Numbered from the stretch's first letter, positions 38,815 through 48,125 are shown. The stretch is DNA of 64,000 bases from Yoonia sp. F2084L (GCF_023015625.1 NZ_JALKAH010000002.1:310001-374000), one strand, 5' to 3'. Notes: generated from the letters alone by a model not told the origin. Numbers and translations: made by a program.

Positions 38815-39498
38815 ATGCTGCGTAAGATTCTCTTTCCATTGATTCTCGGTCTGGCTGGTTGCGGCGTGCTGATCAGCCTTGGACTTTGGCAGGTTGAGCG
38901 GCTCGCATGGAAAGCAGCCATTCTTGAAGACATTGACACCCGGCTTGCCGCGGACCCTGTTCCATTGTCGCTTGACGTGACCGAAGACACCCACGAATAC
39001 ACACGCGTCAGCTTGGTGGGAATCCCGACAGGTGATGAACTGCATGTTCTGGTATCCGGCACCCAAGCAGGTACCGGCTACCGCGTGATCTCAAAGGTGC
39101 AAACCGCACTTGGGCCGATCCTGGTCGATCAGGGGTTGCTGGCGCTGGACAACAAGGATGCGCGGCCTTTGGTGGCTCCGATGGATATGACGGGCACTTT
39201 GCTTTGGCCGGATGATCAGAACAGCAGCACTCCTGACCCTGACTTGGATGCAAACATCTGGTTCGCACGCAATATCGCAACCATGTCCGCCGCGCTCGAC
39301 GCCCAGCCTTTGATGGTTGTCACAACCCAAACGTCGCCTGCGGACCCGCGTCTGACGCCTTTGCCGGTGAACACGGCGACCATCAAAAACGACCATTTCG
39401 AGTATGCGGTGACATGGTTCTTGCTGGCCTTCGTCTGGGCGACTATGAGCCTTTACCTGATACGCCGTACCCTGCGCCCGAAGGACGCCCAAGACTGA
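38815..39498 (+). CDS. SURF1 family oxidase assembly protein
   Basis: Membrane protein assisting heme a insertion into cytochrome oxidase; 227 residues from ATG 38815. An N-terminal membrane helix (ILFPLILGLAGCGVLISLGL, then WQVERLAWK) and a C-terminal helix (FEYAVTWFLLAFVWATMSLY) bracket a periplasmic domain with GTQAGTGYRVISKVQT and ILVDQGLL, the typical SURF1 plan. An upstream extension would run through the terminator hairpin and is rejected. The stop overlaps the thrC ATG by one base. Confidence 0.92.
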   Translation: MLRKILFPLILGLAGCGVLISLGLWQVERLAWKAAILEDIDTRLAADPVPLSLDVTEDTHEYTRVSLVGIPTGDELHVLVSGTQAGTGYRVISKVQTALGPILVDQGLLALDNKDARPLVAPMDMTGTLLWPDDQNSSTPDPDLDANIWFARNIATMSAALDAQPLMVVTTQTSPADPRLTPLPVNTATIKNDHFEYAVTWFLLAFVWATMSLYLIRRTLRPKDAQD

Positions 39499-40883
39499 TG
39501 CGCTATATCTCGACTCGTGGTGCAGCACCCACGTTGAGTTTCGAAGAAGCGATGCTGACGGGTCTGGCCCGGGACGGCGGTCTTTATGTCCCGGAAGAGG
39601 TGCCATCGCTGACCCATGCCCAAATCGCGGCGATGGCGGGGAAATCCTACGAAGAAGTCGCCTATGATGTGATGCGCCCATTCATCGGTGACACTTTCAC
39701 AGACGATGAATTCCGCGGCCTGATCAAACAAGCCTACGCCGGTTTCGGCCACGCCGCGCGCGCGCCGTTGGTGCAACTCGACAGCAATCACTACCTGCTG
39801 GAACTGTTTCACGGCCCGACGCTGGCGTTCAAAGACTTTGCCATGCAGTTGATTGGACAGATGTTCCAAGCTGCCCTCACACGTTCTGGCGACCGTGTCA
39901 CCATTGTGGGGGCTACCTCAGGCGACACAGGCTCTGCGGCGATCGAAGCGTTCCGGGGGCTCAAGGCTGTCGACGTGTTCATCATGTATCCACATGGCCG
40001 TGTGTCCGAAGTGCAGCGCCGCCAGATGACCACGCCCACGGAAAGCAACGTGCATGCGCTGGCCGTCGATGGTGATTTCGACGACTGCCAAGCGGCAGTC
40101 AAAGACATGTTCAACGACTTCGCGTTCCGTGAAGAGGTGAAACTGGCCGGCGTGAACTCTATCAACTGGGGCCGCGTGCTGGCGCAGGTGGTTTATTACT
40201 TCACCGCCGCTGTTTCACTGGGCGCGCCGCACCGGGAGGTCAGCTTCACAGTGCCGACGGGCAACTTCGGCGATATCTTCGCAGGCTACATCGCCAAGAA
40301 GATGGGCCTGCCGATTGCCAATCTTGTGGTCGCCACCAACCGCAACGACATTCTGCACCGGACGCTCAAGACTGGCGCCTACACCAAAGAAGGCGTGGAG
40401 CCGACGATCAGCCCCTCTATGGATATCCAGGTCAGCTCCAACTTCGAACGCGCTCTTTTTGACGCCTACAACCGCGACGGGGCGACAGTTGCGGCACAAA
40501 TGGAAGACCTCAAGCAGGGTGGTTTCCAGATCAGCCAAGGCGCATACCAGATGCTGAAAGACACCTTCAAATCCGGCCGCGCGTCCGAGGATGAAACGCA
40601 CGCCGCAATCAAAACCTACCTCGCGAAACACGGCGAACTCCTTTGTCCGCACACCGCGGTCGGCGTCCATGTGGCCGAGGCGCATTTGGGCACAACACCG
40701 ATGGTCACGCTGGCAACAGCGCACCCGGCAAAGTTCCCCGACGCCGTGAAAGCGGCCTCAGGTGTCGCGGCACCTCTTCCCCCACGCATGGCTGACCTGT
40801 ATGACCGACCGGAGCGCGTCACACGCGTAAAGAATGACTTGTCGGCATTACAAGCCGTCATCAAGGAACGGATACGTAATTGA
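39498..40883 (+). CDS. thrC: Threonine synthase
   Basis: PLP enzyme making threonine from O-phosphohomoserine, 461 residues from ATG 39498 (MRYISTRGAAPTLSFEEAM). The PLP Lys lies in GPTLAFKDFAMQLIGQ; VGATSGDTGSAAIEAFRG binds the phosphate. Further signatures are HGRVSEVQRRQMTT and TVPTGNFGDIFAGYIAK. The longer reading that begins inside surf1 lacks family homology. The stop overlaps the M16 peptidase start, continuing a tight surf1-thrC-M16-acetyltransferase series. Confidence 0.96.
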   Translation: MRYISTRGAAPTLSFEEAMLTGLARDGGLYVPEEVPSLTHAQIAAMAGKSYEEVAYDVMRPFIGDTFTDDEFRGLIKQAYAGFGHAARAPLVQLDSNHYLLELFHGPTLAFKDFAMQLIGQMFQAALTRSGDRVTIVGATSGDTGSAAIEAFRGLKAVDVFIMYPHGRVSEVQRRQMTTPTESNVHALAVDGDFDDCQAAVKDMFNDFAFREEVKLAGVNSINWGRVLAQVVYYFTAAVSLGAPHREVSFTVPTGNFGDIFAGYIAKKMGLPIANLVVATNRNDILHRTLKTGAYTKEGVEPTISPSMDIQVSSNFERALFDAYNRDGATVAAQMEDLKQGGFQISQGAYQMLKDTFKSGRASEDETHAAIKTYLAKHGELLCPHTAVGVHVAEAHLGTTPMVTLATAHPAKFPDAVKAASGVAAPLPPRMADLYDRPERVTRVKNDLSALQAVIKERIRN

Positions 40884-42148
40884 CCATCCAACTGCACACG
40901 CTGTCCAACGGCTTTCGTATCGTCACCGAGGATATGCCAGGGCTGAAATCTTCCAGTATCGGTATCTGGGTTCAGGCGGGCGGACGCCACGAACGGATTG
41001 AACAGAACGGGATCGCGCACTTCCTTGAACATATGGCGTTCAAGGGAACCAAGACGCGGAGCGCCCTGCAAATTGCCGAAAGCATCGAAGATGTGGGTGG
41101 CTACATCAATGCTTATACCAGCCGCGAGATGACAGCCTATTACGCGCGTGTGCTGGAAGATGACGTGGCGCTCGGCCTTGATGTGATCTCAGACATTCTG
41201 CTGAACCCTGTCTTCGACCCCGCCGAGATCGAGGTTGAGCGTGGTGTGATCTTACAAGAAATCGGGCAAGCACTCGACACGCCTGACGACATCATCTTCG
41301 ACTGGCTGCAAGAGGTGGCCTATCCTGATCAGGCATTGGGTCGCACGATCCTGGGGCCGACGGAACGGGTCAGCAGCTTTAGCCGCGATGATCTGCAAGG
41401 GTTTGTCGGCGAGCACTATGGCCCCAATCAGATGATCTTGTCTGCGGCAGGGGCCATTGACCATGACGCAATTGTCGCCCAGGCCGAAGCGTTGTTCGGA
41501 CATCTGCCCGCAGTCGCACGTGCCCCAGAACTGATGCAGCCAGCCGCCTTTGGCGGTGGTGAGCGGCGCGAAAACAAGGACCTTGAACAGGTCCATTTTG
41601 CGCTAGCCCTCGAAGGGCCGACTTACCTCGACCCTGCGATCTACACCGCACAAATCTACGCCAACGTCATGGGCGGTGGCATGTCCTCGCGTCTGTTCCA
41701 GGAAGTGCGCGAGCATCGCGGGCTGTGCTACACGATCTTTGCGCAGGCAGGTGCCTACGAGGACACAGGCCTCACGACAATCTACGCAGGGACCAGTGCC
41801 GAACAGATTGCAGAACTTGCCAACATCACGATTGATGAGATGAAGCGCGCTGCTGACGACATGAGTGCGGCAGAGGTCGCGCGGGCGCGGAGCCAGATGA
41901 AAGCAGGCCTGTTGATGGGATTGGAAAGCCCGTCCAATCGGGCCGAACGGCTTGCACGGCTTTTGTCAATCTGGGGGCGTATCCCCAGCATTGATGAAAC
42001 CATCGAGCGGATTGATGATGTGACGACAGGTGACGTCAAAGGTTTTGCTGGGGAAATGGCGGGGCAGGCAGGTACAGCGCTGGCACTCTATGGTCCGGCG
42101 GATGCGGCACCGTCGCTTGACGCTTTGAAAGCACGGTTGGCGGCCTAA
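40880..42148 (+). CDS. M16 family metallopeptidase (processing-peptidase-like)
   Basis: Zinc protease of the pitrilysin/mitochondrial processing peptidase family, 422 residues. The inverted zinc motif HFLEHMAFKG (HxxEH) with the distal Glu in EIEVERGVILQEI is visible; the C-terminal half has GGGMSSRLFQEVREHRGLCYT. The start is a TTG (40880-40882) overlapping the thrC stop, with AAGGA upstream; no ATG fits the N-terminus TIQLHTLSNGFRI. The thrC-M16 neighbour pair is conserved in alphaproteobacteria. Native substrate unknown. Confidence 0.93.
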   Translation: MTIQLHTLSNGFRIVTEDMPGLKSSSIGIWVQAGGRHERIEQNGIAHFLEHMAFKGTKTRSALQIAESIEDVGGYINAYTSREMTAYYARVLEDDVALGLDVISDILLNPVFDPAEIEVERGVILQEIGQALDTPDDIIFDWLQEVAYPDQALGRTILGPTERVSSFSRDDLQGFVGEHYGPNQMILSAAGAIDHDAIVAQAEALFGHLPAVARAPELMQPAAFGGGERRENKDLEQVHFALALEGPTYLDPAIYTAQIYANVMGGGMSSRLFQEVREHRGLCYTIFAQAGAYEDTGLTTIYAGTSAEQIAELANITIDEMKRAADDMSAAEVARARSQMKAGLLMGLESPSNRAERLARLLSIWGRIPSIDETIERIDDVTTGDVKGFAGEMAGQAGTALALYGPADAAPSLDALKARLAA

Positions 42149-42732
42149 TGCTCGGGGCCAAAAAGAAGGTCCGTATCGAAACCGAGCGGCTGACATTGCG
42201 CCCGCCCGTGCACAGCGATTTCAGGGCGTGGTCCGGGTTGCGGCGCGATAGTGAAGCCTTCCTCAAACCGTGGGAGCCCACATGGGCCTCTGATCATTTG
42301 TCCCGTAAGGCCTTTACCAACCGGGTCTATTGGGCGCAGCGGTCGATTGCCAATGGCACCGCCATGCCGTTATTTTTGGTGCGGCGCGAGGACAATGGCC
42401 TCTTGGGGGCGATCACGCTCGACCACATCAAGCGGGGACCGGCACAATCAGGGATCACGGGGTACTGGATTGGTGAACCCTTCGCGCGGCAAGGCTATAT
42501 GCGCGAGGCTATTCAAGCCGTCGTTCACCATGCGTTTACAGCGCTGGACCTGAGCCGGATTGAGGCGGGATGCCTGCCCGAAAACAACGCATCACGGCGT
42601 TTGCTGGAACAATGCGGCTACAAATACGAGGGTGTGGCCCAAAGCTATCTGCAAATTAATGGGCGCTGGCGCAACCATGTGCTTTACGCCAACTTGCGGG
42701 GTGACCGACGCGGCAAGACCGAAGTAGGCTAG
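42148..42732 (+). CDS. RimJ-like GNAT acetyltransferase
   Basis: A 194-residue GNAT enzyme related to ribosomal-protein N-acetyltransferase RimJ. Visible: ETERLTLRPPVHSDFRAW opening, FLKPWEPTW, the acetyl-CoA loop region GEPFARQGYMREAIQAVVHH and LSRIEAGCLPENNASRRLLE, and a C-terminal YANL. ATG 42148 overlaps the M16 stop by one base. Its stop overlaps the stop of the convergent Hint gene by four bases. Confidence 0.88.
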   Translation: MLGAKKKVRIETERLTLRPPVHSDFRAWSGLRRDSEAFLKPWEPTWASDHLSRKAFTNRVYWAQRSIANGTAMPLFLVRREDNGLLGAITLDHIKRGPAQSGITGYWIGEPFARQGYMREAIQAVVHHAFTALDLSRIEAGCLPENNASRRLLEQCGYKYEGVAQSYLQINGRWRNHVLYANLRGDRRGKTEVG

Positions 42733-43787
42733 CCTGCCGGGGCTAAGAGGGCCGCTTCGTGGCGCCGCAAGGTACGGGTTGCGACCGGTCCATAGCTGTC
42801 TAAACCTTGGGTCTGCAACTCTGGAAACAGCGTCATAATCTCGTCCTGCGCTGCACGGGCCATGCCGCGCAATGTCATGTCACCGGGGTACAAGCTTTCG
42901 CTGGGCACGCCGTTTGAGACGAGGATTTCGTGCTTGTCGAAAAGCAAGTGGAAATAGGTGATGCTGGCCAGATCAGTGACCTGTTCAACACCGTCCTGTC
43001 CAATCAGAAACTTTGCAGCGACCAGCACGTCCGGCTGCCCAAAATGGAGCTCATTTTCCGGTGATGAGATCAGCATCCGGTGGTTCGGCGAAACGGTTAG
43101 ATCGCAGGTTGGCAGTCCAGCGCTAAGGGCCCCCGTGCTGATGCGCACGGGCCAAAGTCCATGATCCGTCGCAAAAGAGGGCAGGATCACGCGTCGCCCA
43201 ATCCAGCGGATTATTTGTGTTTCACCCGACGCGGTCGTGACGTGGTCACCAACGTTGAGGTCATCAACCGCACGCTCGCCATCCGGCGTCATGATCATCG
43301 TGCCGGCGAAAAAGCAAGGCACGTCGACGATCGCGGTCGGATCGGTTGTATCTGGCGCGTTGAAGGGCGTGACGTTTGTTATCGAAAAAGTATAGGTGAC
43401 ACCGGGGTCCAGCGGTTCGGACACGATGTGGCCGACAAATACACCCTCAACTTCAACACGATACATCGTAATTGTCGCGCCGCCGGGGGCTGTCAGCAAG
43501 TACGACTCTTCAAGGTACATGTCGCCGCTGGCAAAGGTGGTGGTTCCATCGAGGTTGGTGGCAACGCCAGTTTGGGTCGCATCATCGCCATCTTCATCAT
43601 CTAGACGGTCACCATCGAAAATAACACCGGCGTCGGTACGGCCGCCCAACACGGTACCACCCGCACCATCATTGACGTCGAAAACGCGCCGGTTGACGTT
43701 GGCATCGTAAGTGCCAGATAGCGACACGTTACCGCCGCTGAAAACAACCGCGGTGGTATCATATCCGATATAGGAATACTGCGCCAT
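42729..43787 (-). CDS. Hint domain-containing protein
   Basis: A 352-residue acidic protein with no classical signal peptide. Residues 1-155 are Gly/Asp/Thr-rich beta-type sequence (GGNVSLSGTYDAN, DDEDGDDATQTG). A Hint (hedgehog/intein) domain begins at Cys158 in DVPCFFAGTMIMTPDGERAV, followed by VGDHVTTASGETQIIRWIGR, VSPNHRMLI and YFHLLFDKHEILVSNG, then a helical tail. Such proteins are frequent in Rhodobacterales and may be exported by type I secretion and processed at the Hint Cys; both are inferences. No type I secretion genes are nearby. It stands alone with its 3' end overlapping the acetyltransferase. Confidence 0.85.
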   Translation of the reverse strand: MAQYSYIGYDTTAVVFSGGNVSLSGTYDANVNRRVFDVNDGAGGTVLGGRTDAGVIFDGDRLDDEDGDDATQTGVATNLDGTTTFASGDMYLEESYLLTAPGGATITMYRVEVEGVFVGHIVSEPLDPGVTYTFSITNVTPFNAPDTTDPTAIVDVPCFFAGTMIMTPDGERAVDDLNVGDHVTTASGETQIIRWIGRRVILPSFATDHGLWPVRISTGALSAGLPTCDLTVSPNHRMLISSPENELHFGQPDVLVAAKFLIGQDGVEQVTDLASITYFHLLFDKHEILVSNGVPSESLYPGDMTLRGMARAAQDEIMTLFPELQTQGLDSYGPVATRTLRRHEAALLAPAG

Positions 43788-43934
43788 TTACTCGTACCTT
43801 ACTACGTTACCGTCGCCTTTGCGCCGCAACGGTAATTTAAAACAGAACACTATGAACATCTACCTACCAAAAATGGCACTTTTGAGGAAAACGTAGGGCG
43901 GGAAACCTTACAGAATCAGGTTCCTATCGCAGCC

Positions 43935-44924
43935 TTAAAGGTCCCGCATACGTCCCAAAATATCCGCGCCCTGCATGGCAAGAAAGTGCAAAATATCAAT
44001 GAATATCCAGTTTTCGGCCAGCTTATCGCCGTCGCGTCGATACAGATCCACGACCCGCATTTCGGATCGTGCCCCGGCGGGCATACCAAGATAGCCGCCG
44101 CCATTTGTTACGCTCAGGTTGGCCCAGCCAAAGAAACCGCCGAAATTCCCCTCGGCTGTGCGGCAGATGTGCCCGTTATAGACCCGATCCTTGATTTGCG
44201 TGCGAAACGGGCGTTGATGCTGCTCAATATAGCGGTCAATGGTGTAGGTCGCCCCAATCCCGTCAGGCCCCCACCAGACGAAATCGTCATGCCAGCTTTG
44301 AGCAAGCTCTTCTTGCGGGGTGCTGTATTTTTGATGAGTGTTGATATCGCCGATCATCTGGTTGATGAGCGTGAGCGTTTTCTCACCTTCGCCGGGTGCG
44401 GCATCATTAAACAACAAACCATCGTGGGTTGCAGGTCCCGGCTGCACCAGATGCATGCCCGTTTGCGGGGGCAGAGGGTATTGGCCCGCTTGGCTCATCA
44501 GGTGGATCAGATCGCAGAACATTGCCGTTTCAACGATCTTGCCGTCCACGACCTTATGGAACTCAGCATAGCGCAGCATCGCGATCCGGCGATTGGGTTT
44601 GATGCCAAGGAAAGGTGCATCAAACAGCCCCATCAGGTGACCCATAGAGATCACCCAGACCGACTGGAAATCATCAATCTCATTGCGACCGGCGATAAAG
44701 ATGTCCTGCCGGCGCTGGACCTTGGTCATAGCCCTCAGAAACGGCGCCCAAAAACTCTCGGCGACGGCCTGCGCCCCGTCTTGTTCATAAAACGGATGCA
44801 TCCCACGCCAGTGCCAATCTGCACTGGTGTGCACGGCCAGCGCATCTGCCACAGTTTCAGGTGTTGCTTTGGCCAGCGCATCATAATGGGCGCGCACCAG
44901 CGCTTTTTCAGATTGGAAACTCAT
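43935..44924 (-). CDS. NTF2/SnoaL-like protein, apparent tandem fusion (minus arm)
   Basis: A 329-residue protein that appears to contain two NTF2/SnoaL-like domains, about residues 10-140 (HTSADWHWRGMHPFYEQDGA) and 185-320 (DDFVWWGPDGIGATYTIDRY). It has no signal peptide. The linker GPATHDGLLFNDAAPGEG and the ending ENWIFIDILHFLAMQGADIL closely resemble the protein at 49951-50961, so the two are paralogues on opposite arms. It is the last gene of the binding-protein/permease operon, five bases after the permease. SnoaL-like folds cover isomerases, cyclases and hydrolases; which activity applies is unknown. Confidence 0.8.
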   Translation of the reverse strand: MSFQSEKALVRAHYDALAKATPETVADALAVHTSADWHWRGMHPFYEQDGAQAVAESFWAPFLRAMTKVQRRQDIFIAGRNEIDDFQSVWVISMGHLMGLFDAPFLGIKPNRRIAMLRYAEFHKVVDGKIVETAMFCDLIHLMSQAGQYPLPPQTGMHLVQPGPATHDGLLFNDAAPGEGEKTLTLINQMIGDINTHQKYSTPQEELAQSWHDDFVWWGPDGIGATYTIDRYIEQHQRPFRTQIKDRVYNGHICRTAEGNFGGFFGWANLSVTNGGGYLGMPAGARSEMRVVDLYRRDGDKLAENWIFIDILHFLAMQGADILGRMRDL

Positions 44925-44929
44925 TGCAA

Positions 44930-45808
44930 TTAGCCTTTCACAGCGCCTGCGGTCAGACCTGATACGATCTGTTTTTGGAAGAAAATGATCATGATGAACA
45001 GCGGTGCCGTGATTGACACAACAGCAGCCACCGCAAACATCACATTACCCTTGGTTTGGGTCGTACCAAGGAAGCTGACCAGCTTGGGCACCATCGTCTG
45101 GTTCTCTTTGCTCAGCAGCATCGTTGTGACAGCAAAGTCGTTATAGGCCAGCAGGAAGCTGAACAAACCTGTGGTAATCACACCGGGCCACATGACCGGG
45201 ATGATCACATGGCGAAAGGCCTGAAAACGGGTGCAGCCGTCAACCATTGCGCTTTCGTCAAGATCCGTAGGGATGTTTTTAAAGAAGGCATGCAGCATCC
45301 ACAGGGTGAAAGGCTGGTTAATCGCCACAAGCACGATGATCGTCGTGCTCAGATGGCCCCAGAGGTTCCACTCAAAGAACGGCAACAGATAGCCCGATAC
45401 CAGTGTCAGCGGCGGCATGGCGCGGAACATCAGCGCAAACAGCAAAAACCAGAACGCGTAGCGGTATGTGGATCGCGACAGGGCGTAGCCGCCCAAAGTG
45501 CCGCAGGTCAGTGAGATTGTGACAACGCAAACGCAAACGATGAATGTATTCAGTGCGGCGCGCCAGAACTCTTCTTGTATCCACGCGCCATAGTATCCGT
45601 CACCAGTAAAGCTGCCGCCGGTTTCGGCAATCGTCAGTGTACCAAACAGCGAGTTTGCCCAATCGGCCTTGGAAAAGAAGTCACCCTCAACCTTGAACGA
45701 TCCCCAGAGGGTCCAGATGAACGGGAAGGCGGCCATGACCAGCCAGAGACCTAAGAAGCCGTAGGCCATGATCTTGGTTGTGGGGGAAAGTCGGGTGGCT
45801 TTTGACAT
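44930..45808 (-). CDS. Carbohydrate-type ABC transporter permease (MalG-like)
   Basis: Second inner-membrane permease of a type I importer, 292 residues from ATG 45808 with AAGGTAG upstream. About six hydrophobic helices; the EAA loop that contacts the ATPase reads DLDESAMVDGCTRFQAFRHV followed by IIPVMWPGV. The C-terminus is FQKQIVSGLTAGAVKG, typical of MalG/UgpE-type permeases. It starts four bases after the first permease stop. Confidence 0.93.
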   Translation of the reverse strand: MSKATRLSPTTKIMAYGFLGLWLVMAAFPFIWTLWGSFKVEGDFFSKADWANSLFGTLTIAETGGSFTGDGYYGAWIQEEFWRAALNTFIVCVCVVTISLTCGTLGGYALSRSTYRYAFWFLLFALMFRAMPPLTLVSGYLLPFFEWNLWGHLSTTIIVLVAINQPFTLWMLHAFFKNIPTDLDESAMVDGCTRFQAFRHVIIPVMWPGVITTGLFSFLLAYNDFAVTTMLLSKENQTMVPKLVSFLGTTQTKGNVMFAVAAVVSITAPLFIMIIFFQKQIVSGLTAGAVKG

Positions 45809-45812
45809 CGGG

Positions 45813-46838
45813 CTACCTTGCCTTTCCGAAATCGCGCCACGTCCGCACAAGGACAGGCGACAACAGGATCGCGACACCAATGATTGTCAGCACCGATGTG
45901 GCGGCAGCAGAGGAGAGCAAACGCGTCTCGCCACCCAAATCGTTGAAGATGGCGAATGACAGCGACCTTGCATGGGCCTGTGCGCTGAAACTCACGATGG
46001 GTTCAAAGACGCGGAAGTTATCCATCAGCTGAATCAAGGCGATGAACGTGGTCAGCGGCACCAGATGAGGAATGACAACATAGCGAATGCGCTGCCAGCG
46101 GGTAGCCCCGTCAATCATCGCGGCCTCAAGCGTGTCTGTATTCACAGTTTGCAGACCAGCGTAATAGACGATGAAGGCAAAAGGGGCGGACGACCAGATG
46201 CCGTAGACCATCAGCATAATCCACGTCAGCGGGGTCGAGGCTTTGACCGAGAGGTTCGGGTCGTCGGCCAGCCACTGCAAGCCAGCACCCAGAACGCCCC
46301 GCGCATCCACCATCCAGAACAGGACCAGCGCGCCGACGATTGGGGTGACGATCATCGGCAAAAGCGATAAAAAGATCGTGGGCCCGCGCATCGTCCTTGC
46401 GACGGCGTTGACGCCAATGGCAATCAGAAAACCAAAGATGATCGTCAGGGGTGTGACCACGGCGGTATATGTCAATGTGAACGCAATCGCGTCATAGAAC
46501 GGCAGGTTCATCAAAGACCCTGCGAAATCACGCATGCTGACTGAACTGGCCCAAGCCTCGCCGACTTCTGCAAAGGCAAGGTGGTTGCGATCTTTGTAGA
46601 TATCCAGACCGGCCCACTGGCCCAATGGCTGTGCCGCGCGCAGGGCTTCGGTGGCTTGGGTGTCAACGGTCGTTGATTGCGTGCAACCGAAGGGGCCGCA
46701 GTTTTCAACCTCAATCAGAACCTGCTCATGCTCTTGATAAAGCGATTGTGTGACCACCGACACAATCGGGAAGGCGATGAAGGTCAGCATCAGCAGGGCT
46801 GATGGGAGGACAAACCAAAAAAAGGAGGAATGCTTCAT
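45813..46838 (-). CDS. Carbohydrate-type ABC transporter permease (MalF-like)
   Basis: First permease of the importer, 341 residues. After the first membrane helix (about residues 8-30) an unusually long periplasmic loop of some 80 residues contains two close Cys (C47 and C52 in VENCGPFGCTQ) before the second helix. The remaining helices and the EAA loop (DTLEAAMIDGATRWQRIRYV then VIPHLVPL) are standard. It lies 57 bases after the binding-protein gene with a hairpin between them. Confidence 0.92.
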   Translation of the reverse strand: MKHSSFFWFVLPSALLMLTFIAFPIVSVVTQSLYQEHEQVLIEVENCGPFGCTQSTTVDTQATEALRAAQPLGQWAGLDIYKDRNHLAFAEVGEAWASSVSMRDFAGSLMNLPFYDAIAFTLTYTAVVTPLTIIFGFLIAIGVNAVARTMRGPTIFLSLLPMIVTPIVGALVLFWMVDARGVLGAGLQWLADDPNLSVKASTPLTWIMLMVYGIWSSAPFAFIVYYAGLQTVNTDTLEAAMIDGATRWQRIRYVVIPHLVPLTTFIALIQLMDNFRVFEPIVSFSAQAHARSLSFAIFNDLGGETRLLSSAAATSVLTIIGVAILLSPVLVRTWRDFGKAR

Positions 46839-46861
46839 ATGATTTGCCCCAGATCGTGAAA

Positions 46862-46886
46862 CGGGAAGGCGGCACGCGCCTTCCCG
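46862..46886 (-). other. Intra-operon hairpin after binding-protein gene
   Basis: Perfect 10-bp stem CGGGAAGGCG / CGCCTTCCCG with a 5-base loop in the gap between the binding-protein gene and the first permease gene. No T-run follows. Such structures commonly stabilise the upstream mRNA so that binding protein exceeds permease. Confidence 0.7.
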
Positions 46887-46895
46887 ATTGCGTCC

Positions 46896-48125
46896 TTACT
46901 GCAGGAAGCCTTTTTCAGTCGCCGCAGCCGTGTAGGCCGCTTCGATATCTGCCAATGTCTGTTCGGCGCTTTCGTTGCCTTGCAGGAAATCCGCGATGTT
47001 GTCACCCAGTGCTGTGTGCAAAAGGCCCTGGAATGGACGCATTGGGTAGGGGGTGGAACCGGCTGCAACAGAAGCCAAAACGCCTTCGTTGACGGCTTCA
47101 GGTTGGTAGCCTTCCATCAGCCAAACCGCTTGGCTCATCGTCGTGTCATCCAAAATCGCAGGAGATACACCGGCGGCCATCGCTTGGAATGTCGCCGCCG
47201 CATCTTCATCGCTGATGTTCTTGGCGACGGTCCAACCGTCCCACCAGAGTGTCGTGGCAGGTGTGCCGCTGTCGCCAACGGTCAACGGGCCGGACACGGC
47301 CGTGTTTTCATAGACTTCCGGTGCTGCCCCTTCGTCGTCCATCAGAACACCGGTACGGCTGCCCCACATATTCATCAAGGCCACATTGCCTGCTTCCCAC
47401 TCGGCAGAGGTCGCGTTGCTGTCGTGCGTGAGATAGTCAGGGTTCATATAGGCAGTCAGCGCCTTCATCATCTCAAGCGCCTCAACGCCCTGCGCATTGT
47501 TGATGCTGATTTCGGCAGTGCCGGGTTTGAAGAACGCGCCGCCTGTCCCAATGTACATATTGGTGAATTCCTGTGCGAGGTTCCAACCGGCGGCATATGC
47601 ACCACCCACCGGGTGTTCCATGATGCCAGCGGCGCGGATCGCCTCGGCCGCAGCAAGCACTTCTTCGTAGGATGTGGGCACTTCAAGGCCAACCTGCTCA
47701 AGCACGTCAGCGCGGTACACAAGGTGCTGGGCGTTCGCCATGAAAGCAACGGCCATGATCTTACCGTCAACGGTGATCAACTGCGAAGGCGCGATGTCCT
47801 GGCCATATTCAGCAACCAAATCGTCAAGCGGGCGGATCACATCTTCGTTGATCAGGGCGACGATGGAAGAGTTCGCAACGATCGCCGTTGTGTACTCAGC
47901 CGGGTTGCCTGTCATACCGGCAACATTGAGTGTTTGGTGATCAGCCGTCAGGTTCGACGAAAATGTGATGCCTTCACATGCACCAGCTGCGGCAGCGACA
48001 GTTTGGATCGCAGGAAATTCGTTGCCGATGATGCTGACACGACCATCCGCTTCGCAGGCGAAGGTGCCCGTCGCGGTAAGTGCAGCAACGGCGGTGCCCA
48101 GCATAGCAGTTTTCCAGATTTTCAT
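46896..48125 (-). CDS. ABC transporter extracellular solute-binding protein (family 1)
   Basis: Periplasmic binding protein of 409 residues. Signal peptide MKIWKTAMLGTAVAALTATG with cleavage near TFACE. The mature part has the family 1 plan: LINEDVIRPLDDLVAEYGQD, GKIMAVAFMANAQHLVYRAD, VPTSYEEVLAAAEAIRAAG, EWEAGNVALMNMWGSRTGVL and TLWWDGWTVAKN. Aromatic residues near the cleft fit a sugar-like ligand, but specificity cannot be read. A strong GGGAGG precedes the ATG. It heads the minus-arm operon, starting 80 bases from the nearer LacI-type operator. Confidence 0.92.
   Translation of the reverse strand: MKIWKTAMLGTAVAALTATGTFACEADGRVSIIGNEFPAIQTVAAAAGACEGITFSSNLTADHQTLNVAGMTGNPAEYTTAIVANSSIVALINEDVIRPLDDLVAEYGQDIAPSQLITVDGKIMAVAFMANAQHLVYRADVLEQVGLEVPTSYEEVLAAAEAIRAAGIMEHPVGGAYAAGWNLAQEFTNMYIGTGGAFFKPGTAEISINNAQGVEALEMMKALTAYMNPDYLTHDSNATSAEWEAGNVALMNMWGSRTGVLMDDEGAAPEVYENTAVSGPLTVGDSGTPATTLWWDGWTVAKNISDEDAAATFQAMAAGVSPAILDDTTMSQAVWLMEGYQPEAVNEGVLASVAAGSTPYPMRPFQGLLHTALGDNIADFLQGNESAEQTLADIEAAYTAAATEKGFLQ

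Noticed and set aside
43807-43835. Imperfect hairpin TTACCGT/ACGGTAA upstream of the Hint gene
   Set aside because: Only seven pairs, no T-run, and it lies between two genes in a place where neither terminator nor attenuator can be argued.
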